A DNA stretch of 16,168 bases from JAHJQQ01 sp964458835 (GTDB lineage Bacteria > Pseudomonadota > Gammaproteobacteria > Thiohalobacterales > Thiohalobacteraceae), in NCBI GenBank assembly GCA_964458835.1, contig CAYWKV010000056.1, forward strand, positions 1-16,168, written 5' to 3'. The notes beneath the pieces were generated by a model. That model worked only from the letters and a program-made list of their open reading frames with translations, was not told the origin of the DNA and did no database searches. Shown here in pieces: positions 1 to 7,216 of the stretch (within the stretch, counting starts at the first letter, position 1; each line of letters opens with the position of its first letter). The translations under genes and the position numbers were made by a program.

Positions 1-531
1 GCCGCGCGACTCCAGCAGCGCAACGGCCAGCGCGTCGCCCATGACCAGCGCGGCCGTGGTGCTGGCGGTGGGCGCCAGGCCGAGCGGACAGGCCTCTTTC
101 TCGACGCTGACGTCGAGATTGACGCTGGCGGCGCGCGCCAGCGTCGAGTTGGCGTTGCCAGTCAGGCTGATCAGCGGCACGCCGAGGCGCTTGATCAGCG
201 GCAGGATGGTCAGCAGTTCCCCGGTCTCGCCGGAGTTGGACAGCGCCAGCACCACGTCCTTGGACGTGATCATGCCGAGGTCGCCGTGGCTGGCCTCGCC
301 GGGGTGCACGAAGAAGGCCGGCGTGCCGGTGCTGGCCAGTGTGGCGGCGATCTTGCTGCCGATATGGCCCGACTTGCCCATGCCGAGCACCACCACGCGG
401 CCGGCGCAGCCGAGGATATAGTCGCAGGCGCGGGCGAACTGTGCATCGATGCGGCCGGCGAGCGCGCTGACGGCGCGCGCCTCGGTCTCGATGACCGCGA
501 GGCCGAGCGCCTGGAGCTTGTGACCGTTCAT
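1..531 (-). CDS. kdsD: Arabinose-5-phosphate isomerase KdsD, 5' part (runs off the window)
   Basis: Interconverts D-ribulose-5-phosphate and D-arabinose-5-phosphate, the first step of Kdo synthesis for lipopolysaccharide; cytosolic. The reading frame is open from the ATG at 531 to base 1, giving 177 residues of a family of about 325. The visible part is the SIS sugar-isomerase domain: VVVLGMGKSGHIGSK at about residues 46-60, the stretch PAFFVHPGEASHGDLGM near 71-87, SNSGETGE near 98-105, and KEACPLGLAPTASTTAALVM after 145, all very close to E. coli KdsD. The two C-terminal CBS domains expected in the family lie outside the window. Its ATG shares one base with the stop of the upstream small metal-binding gene (TGATG), which suggests translational coupling. 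In E. coli, kdsD follows yrbG and lies divergent from mlaF; the same frame is seen here with yrbG decayed. The call is secure; only the 3' end is missing. Confidence 0.96.
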   Translation of the reverse strand, partial: MNGHKLQALGLAVIETEARAVSALAGRIDAQFARACDYILGCAGRVVVLGMGKSGHIGSKIAATLASTGTPAFFVHPGEASHGDLGMITSKDVVLALSNSGETGELLTILPLIKRLGVPLISLTGNANSTLARAASVNLDVSVEKEACPLGLAPTASTTAALVMGDALAVALLESRG

Positions 532-728
532 CAGGCTTCCGGGTAGCCGAGTTCTCTGAGCTTGGCGCCGATCCGCGCGCGATCGAGGCCGCTGCCGGTG
601 ACGTCGACCTTGCCGCCCTCGATGGTGACCGTGACGGATTCCACGCCCGGCAGGCCGCCGAGCCCCTGCTCGATGGTCTTGACGCAGCCGCCGCATTTGA
701 CGTTCTTGACGGTGAATTTTTCCTGCAT
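531..728 (-). CDS. Small heavy-metal-associated (HMA) domain protein, CopZ-like
   Basis: A 65-residue stand-alone HMA domain of the type that binds Cu(I) or another soft metal and hands it to a partner such as a P-type ATPase; cytosolic, as there is no signal peptide. The metal motif is CGGC at residues 12-15 (VKCGGCVKTI), followed by the usual PGVESVTVTIEGGKVDV strand pattern and a C-terminal GYPEA. The Met that often precedes the first Cys is replaced by Val-Lys, so metal choice is uncertain. The start has a GAAGG-like ribosome site about 8 bases upstream. Its stop overlaps the kdsD start by one base. No copper ATPase or CueR-type regulator is visible nearby, so the partner is unknown. Length and fold signature fit the family; the physiological role is inference. 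Confidence 0.88.
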   Translation of the reverse strand: MQEKFTVKNVKCGGCVKTIEQGLGGLPGVESVTVTIEGGKVDVTGSGLDRARIGAKLRELGYPEA

Positions 729-732
729 GGGA

Positions 733-1165
733 TTACCTTCGCTGGGGGTTCCGGCCCGGAGGGCGGTTCTGTGTCCGGCGCCCGTGGTGGCGCGCGCTGA
801 AGTATAACAAGGTCTGATAGCCGGGGTAGCAGGCCGCCAGCAGGGCGTCCTTGCCGCGGTGGATGCGTCCCGGGCCCCGGAAACCGCAGGCCGTGAGGAA
901 GAACAGCACCGCCAGTCCGATCCTCACCGGGAAATCGCGGCTCAACACCTCCGCCCCGATCTCCAGCGGCCGGATGAGCTCCGGCAGGTGAGCGCGACCG
1001 GCAGGTTGAACAGGTTGGAGCCGATGACGGCACCCACGACGATGCCCGCATTGCCCTCTGGGGCGGCCATGGCCGAGCCCGGTATCTCCGGGGCGGACCT
1101 GCCGAAGCCGGCGATGCTCAGAGTGATGACGAGCGGCGAGGCGCCAGGGCGAGGCGCCAGATTGC
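733..1165 (-). pseudogene. yrbG: Decayed remnant of a YrbG-type Na+/Ca2+ antiporter (CaCA family), 3' half only
   Basis: Two minus-strand frames together resemble the second alpha-repeat and C-terminus of the bacterial K+-independent Na+/Ca2+ exchanger YrbG. The first frame (from about 1165 down to about 990) reads ASPLVITLSIAGFGRSAPEI and then GNAGIVVGAVIGSNLFN. The second frame (from about 990 down) reads LIRPLEIGAEVLSRDFPV, then GFRGPGRI and YPGYQTLLYFSA, ending at a TAA at 733-735. The frame changes near 985-992, with a few codons lost after NLFN. The entire N-terminal half, including the first alpha-repeat, is absent. Invariant family residues are altered: GTSAPE has become GRSAPE, and GNVIGSN has become GAVIGSN. 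In E. coli yrbG sits between kdsD and mlaF, exactly this position, so this looks like in-place loss. A sequencing indel alone cannot explain the missing half. Confidence 0.8.
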
Positions 1166-1192
1166 AGGCCGGGGCGGGGGCCGCGGCGCCGG

Positions 1193-1378
1193 TCAACGTG
1201 CTTCGGTCCGGGTGGCGCCGCAGCGGCTGCAGCGGTAACGCGTCACCAGGCGGCCGGTCTTGACGTCGAAGGGCGTGCCGGGCTCGGCCGCCCATTTATG
1301 GAAGCCGCGCCGGCACAGCGTCTTGCCCTGGTGCTGGTCGGCGGCACGGGGACGCTTGAACGGTAGGACGTTGCTCAT
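1193..1378 (-). CDS. Small conserved-looking protein with CxxxxH and CxxC pairs (putative zinc knuckle), function unknown
   Basis: A 61-residue basic protein starting MSNVLPFKRPR. It carries C22-x4-H27 (CRRGFH) and C50-x2-C53 (RCSRCGA), a spacing that could coordinate one zinc, with the segment PFDVKTGRLVTRYRC between them. I recognise the general look (a short gammaproteobacterial 'MSNVLPFKRP...' protein) but no function. The ATG at 1378 was chosen over an in-frame ATG at 1411 because MSNVLPF looks like a natural N-terminus and the 11 extra residues resemble read-back of the intergenic region. Neither start has a good ribosome site. The gene is divergent from mlaF and its stop directly borders the antiporter remnant. 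Codon-like structure and the paired Cys support a real gene; a fortuitous frame remains possible. Confidence 0.65.
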   Translation of the reverse strand: MSNVLPFKRPRAADQHQGKTLCRRGFHKWAAEPGTPFDVKTGRLVTRYRCSRCGATRTEAR

Positions 1379-1734
1379 GGGGCCGGGGGTCCAGATTCGG
1401 GTGCCCGCCATGATACACCGATGCGGCGGGCTGCCAAGGCGGCCGCGGCAGGGCGTTGTTGCAAATCAGCAACAAATCCGGTAGAGCTCGTGTGGATCGC
1501 GGGCGACGCCCGATTTGCGATCGAACTGGCTGAACCATAGGTGAAAAACAACGAAAGGACTGGCAACCTGAGGCACGGAATGGGACAATCGCGGGGCAAA
1601 AGCGCAACATGCGGTTGACGGGCGGTCCGGCCTTGGCAAGACTGTGTGCCGCCGTAGCGCCTGTGCCGCGGGGCGGTCCGTCTGTCGCCGCCGTTGCGGA
1701 ACCTCACCATCCTCCACAGCCCCGAATCAGCCGA
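1379..1734. other. Divergent intergenic region between the small zinc-type gene and mlaF
   Basis: 356 bases without a convincing gene. Any promoters for the leftward kdsD-side genes and the rightward mla operon should lie here. One perfect 7-bp dyad (TTGTTGC, 6-base loop, GCAACAA) lies at 1456-1475. The frame that runs upstream of mlaF from 1609 is open but encodes a Pro/Ala-rich, non-conserved stretch absent from known MlaF proteins, so I treat it as untranslated. Nothing else stands out. Confidence 0.6.
1615..1643 (+). promoter_or_regulatory. Weak candidate sigma-70 promoter for the mla operon
   Basis: TTGACG at 1615-1620 matches five of six bases of the -35 consensus. Seventeen bases later AAGACT (1638-1643) matches three of six of the -10 consensus. 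The transcript would begin about 85 bases before the mlaF start. It is the best-placed -35 in the region, but the -10 is poor, so this is only a candidate. Confidence 0.22.
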
Positions 1735-2577
1735 ATGTCCGCGACCTCCGAACACAACGGGAACGACAGCCTGGTCAAGGTGCGCGGCCTGCGTTTCGCC
1801 CGCGGCACCCGCTGGATCTTCGACGGCGTCGATCTGGACATCCAGCGCGGCAAGGTCACGGCCATCATGGGCCCGAGCGGCACCGGCAAGACCACCCTGC
1901 TGCGCCTCATCGGCGGTCAGCTCAAGCCGCACGCCGGCAGCATCGTCGTCGATGGCGAGGAGGTGCCGCGGCTCCGGCACGACGGCCTGTACCGCCTGCG
2001 CAAGCGCATGGGCATGCTGTTCCAGAGCGGGGCGCTGCTCACGGATCTGAGCGTCTTCGACAACGTCGCCTTTCCACTGCGGGAACATACCCGTCTTCCC
2101 GAGGTCATGATCCGCGACCTGGTGCTGATGAAGCTGCAGGCGGTCGGCCTGCGCGGGGCGCGCGATCTGATGCCCAGCCAGCTGTCCGGCGGCATGGCGC
2201 GGCGGGTGGCGCTGGCACGGGCGATCGCCCTCGATCCGATGATGATCATGTACGACGAGCCCTTCGGCGGCCAGGACCCGATTTCCATGGGTGCGCTGGT
2301 GCAGCTCATCCGGCTGCTCAACGACGCGCTGGACCTGACCTCGATCATCGTCTCGCACGACGTCCAGGAGACCGCCGCCATCGCCGACTACATCTATGTG
2401 CTGTCGGAGGGCAGGGTGGTCGAGCACGGCACGCCCGAGGCGCTCAGCCGCTCACCGTCGCCGTGGGTGAACCAGTTCATGCACGGTCTGCCCGACGGTC
2501 CGGTGCCGTTCCACTATCCGGCGCCGGCCTACCGGGACGACCTGCTGGCGGGCGTCCGGAGTGACGGCGGAAGATGA
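1735..2577 (+). CDS. mlaF: MlaF, ATPase of the Mla phospholipid ABC transporter
   Basis: Cytoplasmic ATP-binding subunit of the MlaFEDB inner-membrane complex, which moves mislocalised phospholipid between the outer membrane and inner membrane via MlaC. The 280-residue protein matches E. coli MlaF (269) along its length. It has Walker A GPSGTGKT at residues 46-53, Q-loop FQSGALLTD near 96-104, signature LSGGM at 150-154, Walker B MIMYDE at 170-175, D-loop GGQD and switch His208. The Mla-specific C-terminus VNQFMHGLPDGPVPFHYPAP is present. The ATG at 1735 aligns with the E. coli start; the frame stays open upstream but without family similarity. No strong Shine-Dalgarno precedes it. It is first in a tight mlaFEDCB cluster and divergent from the kdsD side, as in E. 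coli. Confidence 0.97.
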   Translation: MSATSEHNGNDSLVKVRGLRFARGTRWIFDGVDLDIQRGKVTAIMGPSGTGKTTLLRLIGGQLKPHAGSIVVDGEEVPRLRHDGLYRLRKRMGMLFQSGALLTDLSVFDNVAFPLREHTRLPEVMIRDLVLMKLQAVGLRGARDLMPSQLSGGMARRVALARAIALDPMMIMYDEPFGGQDPISMGALVQLIRLLNDALDLTSIIVSHDVQETAAIADYIYVLSEGRVVEHGTPEALSRSPSPWVNQFMHGLPDGPVPFHYPAPAYRDDLLAGVRSDGGR

Positions 2578-2599
2578 TGATGGGAACGGTGTCGACGTG

Positions 2600-3379
2600 A
2601 TGGATTGGCTGCAGCGGCTCGGCCACGGGGCGCTCGGGGTGTTCGAGCGCCTGGGGCGGGGCAACGTGTTCCTGCTGCAGGTGCTGGCGGGGCTGCCGAG
2701 CCTGCTCGCGCGCCCGCGCCTGGTGGTTCTGCAGATGCATTCCGTGGGCGTGTTGTCGCTGGTGATCATCGTGGTGTCCGGCCTGTTCGTGGGCATGGTG
2801 CTGGGGTTGCAGGGCTACAATACGCTGGTCGATTTCGGCGCTGCGGAGTCGCTCGGCGTGGTGGTGGCGCTGTCGCTGGTGCGCGAGCTGGGGCCGGTGG
2901 TGGCCGCCCTGCTGTTCGCCGGCCGGGCCGGCTCGGCGCTCACCGCCGAGATCGGTCTGATGAAGGCCACCGAGCAGCTGTCGGGCATGGAGATGATGGC
3001 TGTGGATCCCGTGCGCCGGGTGATCGGGCCGCGCTTTCTGGCGGGATTCCTGTCCATGCCGCTGCTGGCGGCCATCTTCAGCGCGGTCGGCGTGCTCGGC
3101 GGCTATTTCGTCGGCGTGGGCCTGCTGGGGGTGGACAGCGGCGCCTTCTGGTCGCAGATGCAGGACAAGGTGGACCTGCACGAGGATATCTACAACGGCG
3201 TCATCAAGAGCGTGGTGTTCGGCCTGGTCGCGACCTGGATCGCCGTCTTCGAGGGTTACGATGCGGTGCCCACCTCGGAAGGCGTGAGCCGGGCGACGAC
3301 CCGCACGGTGGTCCACACGGCACTGGCCGTGCTCGGCCTGGATTTCGTCTTGACGGCGCTGATGTTCGGGGACATTTGA
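2600..3379 (+). CDS. mlaE: MlaE, permease of the Mla phospholipid ABC transporter
   Basis: Integral inner-membrane permease of MlaFEDB. The 259-residue product matches E. coli MlaE (260). It includes the diagnostic LSLVRELGPVVAALLFAGRA stretch, SALTAEIGLMKATEQLSGME and the C-terminal TRTVVHTALAVLGLDFVLTA. Several long hydrophobic segments give the multi-span membrane topology of the family. The ATG at 2600 gives the right length. An upstream in-frame GTG at 2561 would overlap mlaF and add an acidic stretch (TAEDDDGNG) not found in the family, and a GTG at 2597 directly before the ATG is an alternative. The gap after mlaF is 22 bases; a GGGAACGG stretch at about 2582 is rather far for a ribosome site. 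It should pair with MlaF (ATPase) and the MlaD ring. Confidence 0.96.
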   Translation: MDWLQRLGHGALGVFERLGRGNVFLLQVLAGLPSLLARPRLVVLQMHSVGVLSLVIIVVSGLFVGMVLGLQGYNTLVDFGAAESLGVVVALSLVRELGPVVAALLFAGRAGSALTAEIGLMKATEQLSGMEMMAVDPVRRVIGPRFLAGFLSMPLLAAIFSAVGVLGGYFVGVGLLGVDSGAFWSQMQDKVDLHEDIYNGVIKSVVFGLVATWIAVFEGYDAVPTSEGVSRATTRTVVHTALAVLGLDFVLTALMFGDI

Positions 3380-3382
3380 GAA

Positions 3383-3856
3383 ATGGAACGGATCAGAACG
3401 ATTGAGATTGGGGTAGGGTTGTTCGTCGCGGCGGGCCTGGCGGCGCTGTTCATGCTGGCCATGCAGGTGAGCAACCTCAGCACGATGTCCAACCAGCAGG
3501 GCTACGAACTGACCGCGCGCTTCGAGAACGTCGGTGGCCTGAAGGTCCGCTCGCCCGTGTCGGTGGCGGGCGTGCGTGTCGGGCGGGTGGCCGGCATCAG
3601 CTTCGACAACGAGACTTACGAGGCCATCGTGCGCATGAACATCGAGCCGCAGTACGACCGCTTTCCGACGGACACATCGGCGCGGATCTTCACCGCCGGC
3701 CTGCTCGGCGAGCAATACATCGCCCTCGAGCCGGGCGGTGCCGAGGAGGTGCTCAAGGCCGGCGACAGCATCCAGCTGACCCAGTCGGCGCTGGTGCTCG
3801 AGCAGATCATCGGCCAGTTCCTGTTCAGCAAGGCATCGGAAGGGAGTGCCCAATGA
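3383..3856 (+). CDS. mlaD: MlaD, MCE-domain substrate-binding subunit of the Mla transporter
   Basis: Single-span inner-membrane protein whose periplasmic MCE domain forms a hexameric ring on MlaE and passes lipid to or from MlaC. It has 157 residues (E. coli MlaD 183; the difference is mostly the disordered C-terminal tail). A hydrophobic segment at about 9-28 is the membrane anchor. The MCE core has GGLKVRSPVSVAGVRVGRV at 51-69 and GLLGEQYIAL at 106-115. A helix with LVLEQIIGQFLF at about 137-148 corresponds to the pore helix. The start is 3 bases after the mlaE stop. The end overlaps mlaC by ATGA, indicating translational coupling. Confidence 0.96.
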   Translation: MERIRTIEIGVGLFVAAGLAALFMLAMQVSNLSTMSNQQGYELTARFENVGGLKVRSPVSVAGVRVGRVAGISFDNETYEAIVRMNIEPQYDRFPTDTSARIFTAGLLGEQYIALEPGGAEEVLKAGDSIQLTQSALVLEQIIGQFLFSKASEGSAQ

Positions 3857-4476
3857 CAACGACGACGGCCTTGCGCGTGCCGGCGCTGGTTCTGGCACTG
3901 CTGCTGGGTGCGGCGGCGGCCTGGGCCCAGCCGGAGGAGCCCGGCGCGCTGGTGCGCGAGACCTCCGACCGCATGCTGGCGGTCCTCAAGGAACAGCGCG
4001 ACGTGATCAAGGCGGAGCCGGCCCGGCTGTACGGGCTGGTGGACGAGATCGTGCTGCCCCATTTCGATTTCGAGCGCATGTCGCGCTGGGTGCTGGGCAA
4101 GCACTGGCGCCAGGCGAGCGCCGAGCAGCAGCGGGAATTCGTGAACCAGTTCCGCACCCTGCTGGTGCGCACCTACGGCACCGCGCTGCTGGAGTACACC
4201 GACCAGCAGGTGAAATTCCTGCCTGTGCGCATCAGCGCCGACGGCCGGGACGCCACCGTCCGCACCGAGGTGGTGAAGCCCGGCGCACCGCCGATCCCGA
4301 TCAACTACAGCATGTATCTCGGCGACCACGGCTGGAAGGTGTACGACGTGGTCATCGACGGCATCAGCCTGGTGTCGAATTACCGCACGACCTTCGCCGC
4401 CGAGATCAGGAACCACGGCATCGACGCGCTCATCAGGCGCCTGGCCGACCGCAACGCCACGGGTGGTGAGGTGTGA
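3853..4476 (+). CDS. mlaC: MlaC, periplasmic phospholipid carrier
   Basis: Soluble periplasmic shuttle that binds phospholipid and carries it between the outer-membrane MlaA complex and the MlaD ring. The 207-residue precursor has a Sec signal peptide (hydrophobic 9-23, likely cut after AWA at residue 25). Family landmarks are VLPHFDFERMSRWVLGKHWR, EFVNQFRTLLVRTYGTAL, and a C-terminal WKVYDVVIDGISLVSNYRT. The ATG overlaps the mlaD stop (ATGA) and has a good ribosome site (GAAGGGAG, 7 bases upstream). Its own stop overlaps the mlaB GTG. No mlaA is visible in the window; in E. coli it is also encoded elsewhere. Confidence 0.96.
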   Translation: MTTTTALRVPALVLALLLGAAAAWAQPEEPGALVRETSDRMLAVLKEQRDVIKAEPARLYGLVDEIVLPHFDFERMSRWVLGKHWRQASAEQQREFVNQFRTLLVRTYGTALLEYTDQQVKFLPVRISADGRDATVRTEVVKPGAPPIPINYSMYLGDHGWKVYDVVIDGISLVSNYRTTFAAEIRNHGIDALIRRLADRNATGGEV

Positions 4477-4778
4477 GCGACGGTGGCATCCGGCGGGCGC
4501 CGGACGGGCGGCTGCTGCTGGCGGGGGAACTGAACTTCGCCACCGTGCCGCGGCTGTGGGATGAGGCCCGGGACCTGCTCCGGGATGCCGGCGAGCTGCG
4601 CATCGACCTCAAGGACGTGCAGCGCGCCGACAGCGCCGGCCTGGCGCTGCTGGTCGAGTGGATGCGCGCCGCCCGGCATCTCGGCAAGCCCATCGAGTTC
4701 CTGAACATCCCCCCGCAGATGCTGGCCATCGCCCGGGTCAGCAGCCTCGATCAGATCCTGCCGCTCAGCCGCGGCTAG
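4473..4778 (+). CDS. mlaB: MlaB, STAS-domain subunit of the Mla transporter
   Basis: Small cytoplasmic STAS-domain protein that binds MlaF and is needed for assembly and activity of the transporter. It has 101 residues and the STAS signature RADSAGLALLVEWMR, with DSAGLALL at 53-60. In other STAS proteins the Ser here can be a phosphorylation site, but that has not been shown for this one. The start is a GTG within a GTGA overlap with mlaC, with GGTGAGG close upstream acting as ribosome site. It is the last gene of the tight mlaFEDCB cluster; a 143-base gap follows before ibaG. Confidence 0.93.
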   Translation: MSDGGIRRAPDGRLLLAGELNFATVPRLWDEARDLLRDAGELRIDLKDVQRADSAGLALLVEWMRAARHLGKPIEFLNIPPQMLAIARVSSLDQILPLSRG

Positions 4779-4828
4779 CCGGCTGCGCCGTCGCCATGGG
4801 CTGCACCGGCGGCCCCGGCCGTCCCGGA

Positions 4829-4859
4829 TTGGCCAAGGGCCGGCCTTTTTCTATATCAT
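4829..4859 (+). promoter_or_regulatory. Candidate promoter for ibaG-murA
   Basis: TTGGCC (4829-4834), 17 bases, then TATATC (4852-4857). Alternatively TATCAT (4854-4859, five of six) can serve as the -10 with a 19-base spacer. It lies in the only gap between mlaB and ibaG and would give the essential murA its own transcription. The GGCC...GGCC TTTTT stretch overlapping it (about 4831-4850) could instead be a weak terminator for mla. Both readings are tentative. Confidence 0.33.
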
Positions 4860-4921
4860 GACGCCCTTTCGACCGCCCGCCGATCCACGGCGGCGGCACG
4901 GGCAATGGGGATGTGATCACC

Positions 4922-5167
4922 ATGCAAGCGCACGAAATCAAACGGCTCATCGAGGCCGGAATTCCCGGCAGCGAGGTCACCGTCAAGGGTGACGGCGACC
5001 ATTTCGAGGCCATCGTCGTCAGCGAGGCATTCGTCGGCCTGAACACCGTCAAGCAGCATCAGATGGTGTACGGCACCCTCGGCGACCTCATGCGGGCGGA
5101 GATCCACGCCCTGGCCCTGCATACCTATACGCCGGAACAGTGGAAAAAGAATCCACGCCTGCAATGA
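4922..5167 (+). CDS. ibaG: IbaG, BolA-family protein (YrbA)
   Basis: BolA-like protein; in enterobacteria IbaG is linked to acid stress, and BolA-family proteins partner with monothiol glutaredoxins in iron-sulfur handling. The 81-residue product matches E. coli IbaG (84-89) with VTVKGDGDHFEAIVVSE, FVGLNTVKQHQMVYGTL and a C-terminal HTYTPEQWKKNPRL. The ATG at 4922 was chosen over a GTG at 4913 because it follows GGGGAT at a usable distance and matches the family N-terminus. It is placed between mlaB and murA, as in E. coli and Pseudomonas. The murA start follows 13 bases after its stop, so the two are probably co-transcribed. Confidence 0.93.
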   Translation: MQAHEIKRLIEAGIPGSEVTVKGDGDHFEAIVVSEAFVGLNTVKQHQMVYGTLGDLMRAEIHALALHTYTPEQWKKNPRLQ

Positions 5168-5180
5168 GTCCGGAGGACGC

Positions 5181-6494
<1,314 letters not shown>

Positions 6495-6519
6495 AACCTA
6501 GAACCTAGAACCTGAATTC

Positions 6520-7161
6520 ATGAACGACACGTTGACCATCGCGGTATCGAAGGGACGCATCTTCAAAGATACGCTGCCGCTGCTCGCGGCCGCGGGCATC
6601 GAGCTGCGCGACGATCCCGAGACCAGTCGCAAGCTGATTCTCGATACCAACCGGGACGACGTGAAGCTGGTGCTGATCCGCGCCGCCGACGTGCCCACCT
6701 ACGTGCAGTACGGCGCAGCGGATCTGGGCGTGGCCGGCAAAGACGTACTGCTGGAGCACGGTGCCCGGGGCCTGTACGAGCCGCTGGATCTGGAGATCGC
6801 CCGTTGCCGGCTGATGGTCGCGGGGCGGCCCGGGGCCGGAGAGGGTGTCCGCCGGTTGCGCATCGCGACCAAGTACGTGGAGAGCGCGCGGCGCTATTAT
6901 GCCGCGCAGGGTCGGCAGGTGGAGATCATCAAGCTGTACGGCTCCATGGAACTCGCGCCGCTGGTCGGGCTGGCGGACCTGATCGTCGACCTGGTCGATA
7001 CCGGCAACACGCTGAAGGCCAATGGCCTGGTGCCGCTCGCGCACATCGCCGACATCAGCTCACGCCTGATCGTGAACAAGGCGTCCATGAAGATGAAGCA
7101 CGCCCAGGTGATGGGTTTCGTCGAGCAGATGGCTGCGGCGGTGGCGGCCGCCCGCCGCTGA
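6520..7161 (+). CDS. hisG: HisG, ATP phosphoribosyltransferase, short form
   Basis: Catalyses the first step of histidine synthesis, joining ATP and PRPP. The 213-residue protein is the short form (HisG-S): it has the two-lobed catalytic domain with VSKGRIF, QYGAADLGVAGKDVL, RLRIATKYVE and the PRPP-loop region LVDLVDTGNTLKANGL, but lacks the C-terminal regulatory domain of long HisG. Short forms need the HisRS-like partner HisZ for activity and feedback control; no hisZ is visible in this window. The ATG directly follows the heptamer repeat (CCTGAATTCATG), and no Shine-Dalgarno can be seen. Next is hisD, 55 bases on. The murA-hisG-hisD-hisC order is the one I recall for Pseudomonas. Confidence 0.96.
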   Translation: MNDTLTIAVSKGRIFKDTLPLLAAAGIELRDDPETSRKLILDTNRDDVKLVLIRAADVPTYVQYGAADLGVAGKDVLLEHGARGLYEPLDLEIARCRLMVAGRPGAGEGVRRLRIATKYVESARRYYAAQGRQVEIIKLYGSMELAPLVGLADLIVDLVDTGNTLKANGLVPLAHIADISSRLIVNKASMKMKHAQVMGFVEQMAAAVAAARR

Positions 7162-7216
7162 CGCGGCATTTTCACACCGACAGCCAAGCGCACGCGCCAG
7201 CGTGGGGGAGACCCGT

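Noticed and set aside
1456..1475. Perfect dyad TTGTTGC-N6-GCAACAA in the mla divergent region as an operator
   Set aside because: Attractive position, but 7-bp perfect inverted repeats with short loops are expected about eight times in 16 kb by chance, and no matching regulator is visible.
1609..1734. N-terminal extension of MlaF from an ATG at 1609
   Set aside because: The added 42 residues are Pro/Ala-rich and have no counterpart in MlaF; the ATG at 1735 aligns with the known start.
2477..3898. Long minus-strand frame opposite mlaE and mlaD
   Set aside because: His/Gln/Arg-rich composition typical of antisense shadows in high-GC genes; the plus strand carries clear Mla proteins.
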